From Brevundimonas sp. UBA4609 (lineage in GTDB: Bacteria; Pseudomonadota; Alphaproteobacteria; Caulobacterales; Caulobacteraceae): a DNA stretch of 19,634 nucleotides. The stretch lies in assembly GCA_002386585.1 (NCBI GenBank), contig DGIZ01000200.1, positions 1 to 19,634 of the forward strand. The letters are read 5' to 3'. Below are positions 15,041-19,634 of the stretch, one piece after another. The notes below the pieces were generated by a model, which saw nothing but the letters and a program-made list of their open reading frames with translations, was not told the origin of the DNA and ran no database searches. Made by a program: the position numbers and the translations under genes. The first letter of the stretch is position 1. Each line of letters opens with the position of its first letter.

Positions 15041-16506
15041 CCCGCCTCGATGAAGCGGCCCTGACGGGCTTGCCGGACGACGTCGTGCGGCCCGGCTATG
15101 ATCGTACGGCGGCCAGGACGGGCGTCGTGCACCTGGGCATCGGCGCCTTCCACCGGGCGCACCAGGCGGTGGTGTTCGCCGATGCGCTCAAGAGCGGCGA
15201 CCTGCGCTGGGGCGTGCTGGGCGCGTCGCTGCGGTCGCCCGGCGTGCGCGATCAACTGAACCCGCAGGACGGCCTCTACACCCTGGTCGTGCGCGACGGC
15301 GAACGCGAGGACCTGCGGGTCATCGGCGCCTGTCGCAGCGTGATGGTGGGGCCCGAAGACCCTGCGGCGCTCGTCGCGGCCATGGCCGACGCCGATGTCC
15401 ACATCGTCACCCTGACGGTGACCGAGAAGGGCTATCGCCTGGACCCGGCCAGCGGCGAACTGCTGGTCGAGGACCCGGACGTGGCGGCCGACATCGCGGA
15501 CATCGAGCGTCCTCGCACGGCACCCGGTTTCATCGTCGCCGCCCTGCGCGCCCGGCGCGCTGCGGGATTGGGGCCCTTTACGGTGATTTCCTGCGACAAC
15601 CTTCCGCACAATGGACGGCGGATCCGCGCCGGGGTGCTGGCCATGGCCAGGGCGGTGGATTCGTCGCTCGCCGAGTGGATCGCGGCCGAGGGCGCCTTCC
15701 CCCAGACCATGATCGACCGGATCGTGCCGGCGACGACGGCCGAGGACGTGGTTCGCCTGACGGCCCGCCTCGGCGTCGAGGACCAGGGGATGGTCAAGGC
15801 CGAGCCCTTCACCCAATGGGTGATCGAGGACCGCTTCGCCGGCGAACGGCCCGATTTCGCCGCCCTGGGCGTGCAACTGACCGATGCGGTCGAACCCTGG
15901 GAGGACGCCAAGTTAAGGCTGCTGAACGGCGCCCACTCGGCGGTCGCCTATCTGGGCGCGCTGTCGGGTCATGAGCACGTTCACGAGGCGGTGGCCGTTC
16001 CGGCGTTCCGCGCCTATGTCGAAGCTCTATGGGACGAGGCGCAGATGACGCTGAACCCGCCGCCGGGTCTGGACGTGGCCGCCTATCGCGCCGAGCTGAT
16101 GGCGCGGTTCTCCAACTCCGCCCTGATGCATCGCACGCGTCAGATCGCCATGGACGGTTCGCAGAAGCTGCCGCAGCGCCTGCTGGCCGGCGCCGCCGAG
16201 CGCCTGGCGGCGGATCAGGGGATCGAAGCCATGGCCCTGGGCGTCGCCGCCTGGATGCGCTGGCAGGAAGGCGTGACGGAGCAGGGAGAGACCGTCGTGG
16301 TCGATGACCCGCTGGCGTCCCGGACCGCCGAACTGATCGAGGCGTCGGAGACCGACGAAGCCCAGGTCCGCGCCCTGTTGGGCCTGTCGGCGGTCTTCCC
16401 GGCGTCGCTGGCCGAGGAGCCGCGCTTCGTCGAGGCGGCGACGGCCGCCTTCCTGGCGTTGAGAGAGCATGGCGCGGTCGAGGCCGCCCGCCGCGTGACG
16501 GAGTAG
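15037..16506 (+). CDS. uxuB: UxuB-type hexuronate reductase (fructuronate/tagaturonate)
   Basis: 489 aa polyol/mannitol dehydrogenase family, NAD(H)-dependent. Motifs: VHLGIGAFHRAHQ (31-43, nucleotide-binding start), TLTVTEKGY, SCDNLPHNG, MIDRIVPATT, FTQWVIED, KLRLLNGAHS with the family K-x4-N-x2-H pattern (Lys292, Asn297, His300), and MDGSQKLPQRLL. These match E. coli UxuB (fructuronate reductase) far better than UxaB (tagaturonate reductase). Yet the next gene is altronate dehydratase, whose substrate comes from tagaturonate. It may therefore reduce tagaturonate, or both keto-uronates. GTG start at 15037 overlapping uxaC by 4 bp. Two rare codons (TTA, AGG) sit in the catalytic KLRLLNG motif. 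Confidence 0.92.
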   Translation: MTRLDEAALTGLPDDVVRPGYDRTAARTGVVHLGIGAFHRAHQAVVFADALKSGDLRWGVLGASLRSPGVRDQLNPQDGLYTLVVRDGEREDLRVIGACRSVMVGPEDPAALVAAMADADVHIVTLTVTEKGYRLDPASGELLVEDPDVAADIADIERPRTAPGFIVAALRARRAAGLGPFTVISCDNLPHNGRRIRAGVLAMARAVDSSLAEWIAAEGAFPQTMIDRIVPATTAEDVVRLTARLGVEDQGMVKAEPFTQWVIEDRFAGERPDFAALGVQLTDAVEPWEDAKLRLLNGAHSAVAYLGALSGHEHVHEAVAVPAFRAYVEALWDEAQMTLNPPPGLDVAAYRAELMARFSNSALMHRTRQIAMDGSQKLPQRLLAGAAERLAADQGIEAMALGVAAWMRWQEGVTEQGETVVVDDPLASRTAELIEASETDEAQVRALLGLSAVFPASLAEEPRFVEAATAAFLALREHGAVEAARRVTE

Positions 16507-16509
16507 AAG

Positions 16510-18009
16510 ATGAGCCGGGTCCTGATCCTGAACCCCGCCGATGACGTCGCCATCGCCCTGGACGACATCGCCGCGGGCGAGACGCCAGAGGGCCTGGAGA
16601 CGCCGGCGCGCGCCGCCGTCGCCACCGGCCACAAGATCGCCCGGCGGGCGGTGGAGGAGGGCGGCCTGGTGCGCCGTTATGGCCAGGTCATCGGCCGGGC
16701 GCGCGAAGCCATCGCCGCCGGGGATCATGTCCACGTCCACAATCTCGCCATGGCCGAGGACGGACGCGAGGCCGAGGTGGGCGCCGACGTCCGCCGCCCG
16801 GCGCCGCTGTCTGGCGCGACCTTCAACGGCATCGTGCGGCCGGACGGCCGGGTCGGCACGCGCAACTACATCGGCGTCCTGACCAGCGTGAACTGCTCGG
16901 CCACGGTGGCGCGCCGCATCGCCGACGCCTTCCCGGACGCCAGCCTGCCCGACGGCGTGGACGGCGTGGTCGCCTTCACCCATCAGGGCGGTTGCGGAGG
17001 CTCGTCGCTGTCGAGCGACGTGACCCTGCTGCAGCGGACGCTGGCGGGTTACGCCCGGCATCCGAACTTCCATTCGATCCTCATCGTCGGCCTGGGCTGC
17101 GAGGCGAACCAGATCCCGGCCTGGCTGGCCAATGAGGGGCTGGAGACGGGGCCGACCTTGCGCGCCCTGACCATTCAGGAGGCAGGCGGCACGGCCCGCG
17201 CCATCGAGGCGGGGATCGAGATCGCCCGCGAACTGGCGGCCGAGGCCGCCAAGGTCGAGCGTCAGCCGGTGTCGGCCTCGCACCTGACGGTCGGTCTGCA
17301 ATGCGGAGGCTCGGACGGCTGGTCCGGCGTGACCGCCAATCCGGCGCTGGGCGCAGCGGTGGATCTGCTCGTCGCTCACGGCGGTTCGGCCATGCTGTCG
17401 GAGACGCCCGAGATCTGGGGCGCCGAACACCTGCTTCTGCGGCGTGCGGCGTCGCAAGGGGTGGCGGACAAGCTGAACGCTCGCCTGGCTTGGTGGCGCG
17501 CCTATGCCGACAAGCACGGGATGGAGCTGAACAACAATCCGTCGCCAGGAAATCTGAAGGGCGGCCTGACCACCATCCTGGAGAAGTCGCTGGGGGCGGT
17601 GGCCAAGTCCGGCTTCACGCCGCTGAACGACGTGATCGGCTATGCCGAACCGCTGGCCGCCAAGGGGCTGAGCTTCATGGACAGCCCCGGTTACGACCCT
17701 TGCTCGGCGACGGGCCAGATCGCCTCGGGCGCCAATCTGATCGTGTTCACGACCGGACGGGGCTCGGTGTTCGGAGCCAAGCCCGCGCCGTCGATCAAGG
17801 TCGCCTCCAACGCCAGGCTGGCCAGCTGGATGGACGAGGACATGGACATCGACGCCTCGCCGGTGCTGACGGGCGCGTCGATGGAGGCGGTCGGGCAGGC
17901 CATCTTCGAGCGGATGCTGGCCGTGGCCTCGGGCGAGCCGTCGAAGTCCGAGGCCCTGGGCATCGGCGATAATGAGTTCGTGCCCTGGCAGGTGGGCGCC
18001 TATCTCTAG
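16510..18009 (+). CDS. uxaA: Altronate dehydratase
   Basis: 499 aa, normal UxaA length. The N-terminal SAF-like domain (about 1-90) contains TGHKIARR (39-46) and GDHVHVHNLA (71-80). The C-terminal galactarate/altronate dehydratase domain starts with the signature RPDGRVGTRNYIGVLTSVNC (110-129) and carries THQGGCGG and QCGGSDGWSGVTANPALG. It removes water from D-altronate to give 2-keto-3-deoxy-D-gluconate, which then needs KdgK and KDPG aldolase, not present here. The start is ATG at 16510, 3 bp after the upstream stop, with GGAG 6 nt before it. Last gene of the operon; its stop codon lies inside a strong hairpin. Confidence 0.95.
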   Translation: MSRVLILNPADDVAIALDDIAAGETPEGLETPARAAVATGHKIARRAVEEGGLVRRYGQVIGRAREAIAAGDHVHVHNLAMAEDGREAEVGADVRRPAPLSGATFNGIVRPDGRVGTRNYIGVLTSVNCSATVARRIADAFPDASLPDGVDGVVAFTHQGGCGGSSLSSDVTLLQRTLAGYARHPNFHSILIVGLGCEANQIPAWLANEGLETGPTLRALTIQEAGGTARAIEAGIEIARELAAEAAKVERQPVSASHLTVGLQCGGSDGWSGVTANPALGAAVDLLVAHGGSAMLSETPEIWGAEHLLLRRAASQGVADKLNARLAWWRAYADKHGMELNNNPSPGNLKGGLTTILEKSLGAVAKSGFTPLNDVIGYAEPLAAKGLSFMDSPGYDPCSATGQIASGANLIVFTTGRGSVFGAKPAPSIKVASNARLASWMDEDMDIDASPVLTGASMEAVGQAIFERMLAVASGEPSKSEALGIGDNEFVPWQVGAYL

Positions 18010-18018
18010 GCGCCCGCC
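17991..18018. terminator. Strong hairpin across the uxaA stop, between convergent genes
   Basis: Arms 17991-18002 and 18007-18018 form a 12 bp stem with one G-T wobble and a TCTC loop. The 5' arm is the last codons of uxaA and the TAG stop sits at the loop/3' arm. It lies between convergent uxaA and the pectate lyase gene, whose stops are only about 21 bp apart. No T-run follows on either strand, so it is a probable bidirectional terminator or mRNA 3' stabiliser rather than a classic one. Confidence 0.6.
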
Positions 18019-18030
18019 TCCAGGCTGAGT

Positions 18031-19634
18031 TCAGCCCTCCAGCGCCTCGATCAGTTCGCCCATGTTGCGGATGAAGACCTGGGTCGAGACGCACTCGACC
18101 GGGTAGTCGGTGGTGTAGGGCGAGGTATCCCACAGGTCGCCGACGCGAGTGGTCTGATACTCTCCGCCCGTCACCGCCGCCGGCGCCTCCCCGATGTAGG
18201 GGTTGGACGTCGTGGTCATGAGCGAGGGCCAGTAGCCGCGCGCGTTCAGCGTCGTCACCAACTGACCCGCCCGGTCCGCTGCAGGCCGGGTCAGGCGTCG
18301 GGCGTCGGTGGACATGTCCCAGACGTCCACGTCCTGAAGCGTGAAGTATTTCGGCAGTTGCAGCGCGCCCGGACGGGCCTTGAGCGGGGAGTTGCGGCTG
18401 ACCTCGTCCGGGGTCTGGGACGCCAGCGTCTCGTACTCGCGGCGCAGGGCGGCGGTGTCGACGTTGCGGAACGAGCCGTAGTGGACGATCAGGTTGTTGG
18501 GATTGTCGTCGTAGTAATACTGGCCGTTGGTGATGTTCGACCCGCGCCGGTGGATGTAGACGGGCGTGTTCGATCCCTCGAGGATGAAGGTCGGGTGGGT
18601 GCGCCCCGGCGCGATCAGGTTCTGGGGCGTCTTCACCTGATCCAGCCAGTCCAGGGCCTCGGGCAGGCGGGCGATGTATTTGCGCTCGCCGGTCAGACGA
18701 TAGAAGCCCATCATCGACTTGATGTTGGTTCCCGTGGCGTGGGTGGCGAAGGCCTGGGGCTCGATGGTTCGGGCGCCGGCGGGCTTCAGCGTGTCGGGGA
18801 AGTGCTGCAGGCCCCAGGCCGGCTGGGGCAGGGGCTGCTGGGTCTTCACGAAGATGTCCATACCGCGATGGATGGCGTCCAGCACCCGCGGGTCGCCACG
18901 GCCGTTCGTCGCCAGTCCGTGATAGGCGTAGAGCAGGAACTCCAGGTTCTCGCCCGCCACATCGTCGTTGAAGGTGATGTAGGGGGTGTAGTCCTCATGG
19001 CCGTGCAGGCCGCCGTTTTCGACGAAGGGATACCGCTGGGGCCAGCCGCCGTTCGGATACTGGGCGTCGAGAACGAACTGGATCGCCTTGTCCAGGGGCG
19101 CGCGGTACTTGCGCTCGCGCTTCTCCAGATAGATCCGCAACAGCAGTTGCGAAGCCTCGGCCGTTCCCGCGTCGTCGAAGGTGGCGTTGCCGTAGTAGCG
19201 GTGGAATTCCTCCATCCGCCAGGCGTTCTTGCCGTAGGTGGCGTACCAGCGTTTGAGCGACTCCTCGCCCGCCATGTCGATGACGTAGTTCCAGCCGCCG
19301 GCGGGATGCTGGCCGCGGATCAGGGCGTCGGCGGCGGACTTGGCGGCTTCATAGAACTGTTCGTCGCCGGTGGCGTGATAGGCGTCAAGGAAGACGTGGC
19401 CGACCGTGGCGGTGCCGGGCGGCTGGACCCAGATCATCGTCGGCGAGGCTTCCAATTCGCCCCAGCGGCGCGAGAAGTCCGGCAGGACATTCCACACATA
19501 GCCGCCTCCGACGGCGGCCTCCTCGGTCATGAAGCGGGTCGCCCGCTTCATCGTCGCCACGATGGCGTCGCGGTCGGCCCCGCTCTGGATCACGCCCCGG
19601 GCCAGGGCCGGGGCGGAGGCGGCCGTGAAGGTCG
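18031..19634 (-). CDS. Secreted pectate lyase, PL10-like, 5' end outside window
   Basis: At least 534 aa; the frame stays open to the window edge. The first visible residues, TFTAASAPALARG, look like the end of a signal peptide with an ALA cleavage site, so the true start is beyond 19634 and the GTG at 19593 is not a start. PL10-type features include YPNGGWPQRYPF (near 19060), YITFNDDVAGENLEFLL, an early GGYVWNVLPDFSRRWGELE segment and an alpha-helical toroid-like pattern. PL10 lyases cleave polygalacturonate by beta-elimination with calcium. Residues about 330-520 (numbered from 19593) extend past the lyase core I recognise and have no clear assignment. It converges on the uronate operon, its likely metabolic partner. 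Confidence 0.75.
   Translation of the reverse strand, partial: TFTAASAPALARGVIQSGADRDAIVATMKRATRFMTEEAAVGGGYVWNVLPDFSRRWGELEASPTMIWVQPPGTATVGHVFLDAYHATGDEQFYEAAKSAADALIRGQHPAGGWNYVIDMAGEESLKRWYATYGKNAWRMEEFHRYYGNATFDDAGTAEASQLLLRIYLEKRERKYRAPLDKAIQFVLDAQYPNGGWPQRYPFVENGGLHGHEDYTPYITFNDDVAGENLEFLLYAYHGLATNGRGDPRVLDAIHRGMDIFVKTQQPLPQPAWGLQHFPDTLKPAGARTIEPQAFATHATGTNIKSMMGFYRLTGERKYIARLPEALDWLDQVKTPQNLIAPGRTHPTFILEGSNTPVYIHRRGSNITNGQYYYDDNPNNLIVHYGSFRNVDTAALRREYETLASQTPDEVSRNSPLKARPGALQLPKYFTLQDVDVWDMSTDARRLTRPAADRAGQLVTTLNARGYWPSLMTTTSNPYIGEAPAAVTGGEYQTTRVGDLWDTSPYTTDYPVECVSTQVFIRNMGELIEALEG

Noticed and set aside
1..19634. Mobile elements, CRISPR arrays, tRNA or rRNA genes
   Set aside because: No transposase, integrase, regularly spaced repeats or RNA gene signatures were seen on either strand; composition is even across the window.

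Overview
The window looks like part of a pectin-sugar utilisation locus in a high-GC alphaproteobacterium, most likely Caulobacterales (Brevundimonas/Caulobacter type). The grounds are the strong G/C bias at third codon positions, a TonB-dependent receptor of the Xanthomonas/Caulobacter type, and the uronate and deoxy-sugar gene arrangement. The genus is an inference. I see no rRNA, tRNA, CRISPR array, insertion sequence or phage gene. Most of the very long extra open frames are antisense shadows of GC-rich genes.

Left half (1-10349): two divergent operons around a 117 bp control region (7490-7606) encode a complete non-phosphorylative L-rhamnose pathway of the diketo-hydrolase type. The minus-strand operon reads 7489 to 1: L-rhamnonate dehydratase, FAH-family diketo-acid hydrolase, SDR dehydrogenase, lactonase, FucP-type sugar/H+ symporter, a putative lipoprotein six-hairpin glycosidase, and the first 24 codons of a Tat-exported protein. 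The plus-strand operon reads 7607 to 10349: IclR-type regulator, L-rhamnose 1-dehydrogenase and LldD-type L-lactate dehydrogenase. Predicted flux: L-rhamnose -> rhamnono-lactone -> rhamnonate -> 2-keto-3-deoxyrhamnonate -> 2,4-diketo-3-deoxyrhamnonate -> pyruvate + L-lactate, and LldD turns the lactate into a second pyruvate.

Right half (10442-19634): a TonB-dependent outer-membrane receptor (minus) is divergent from a tight uxaC-uxuB/uxaB-uxaA operon (plus). That operon takes hexuronates (D-galacturonate, probably also D-glucuronate) to 2-keto-3-deoxygluconate. A PL10-type pectate lyase (minus, 5' end beyond the window) converges on it. The 336 bp between receptor and uxaC holds two identical 10 bp repeats 33 bp apart (likely operator half-sites) and a leader with two competing stems and a terminator-like hairpin.

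Together the locus would cut pectin (homogalacturonan and rhamnogalacturonan I) outside the cell or in the periplasm, import oligomers through the receptor, and burn the galacturonate and rhamnose. The least understood parts are the six-hairpin glycosidase, the structured uxaC leader and the two candidate operators. KDG kinase, KDPG aldolase, mannonate dehydratase and an obvious uronate-responsive regulator are not in the window.
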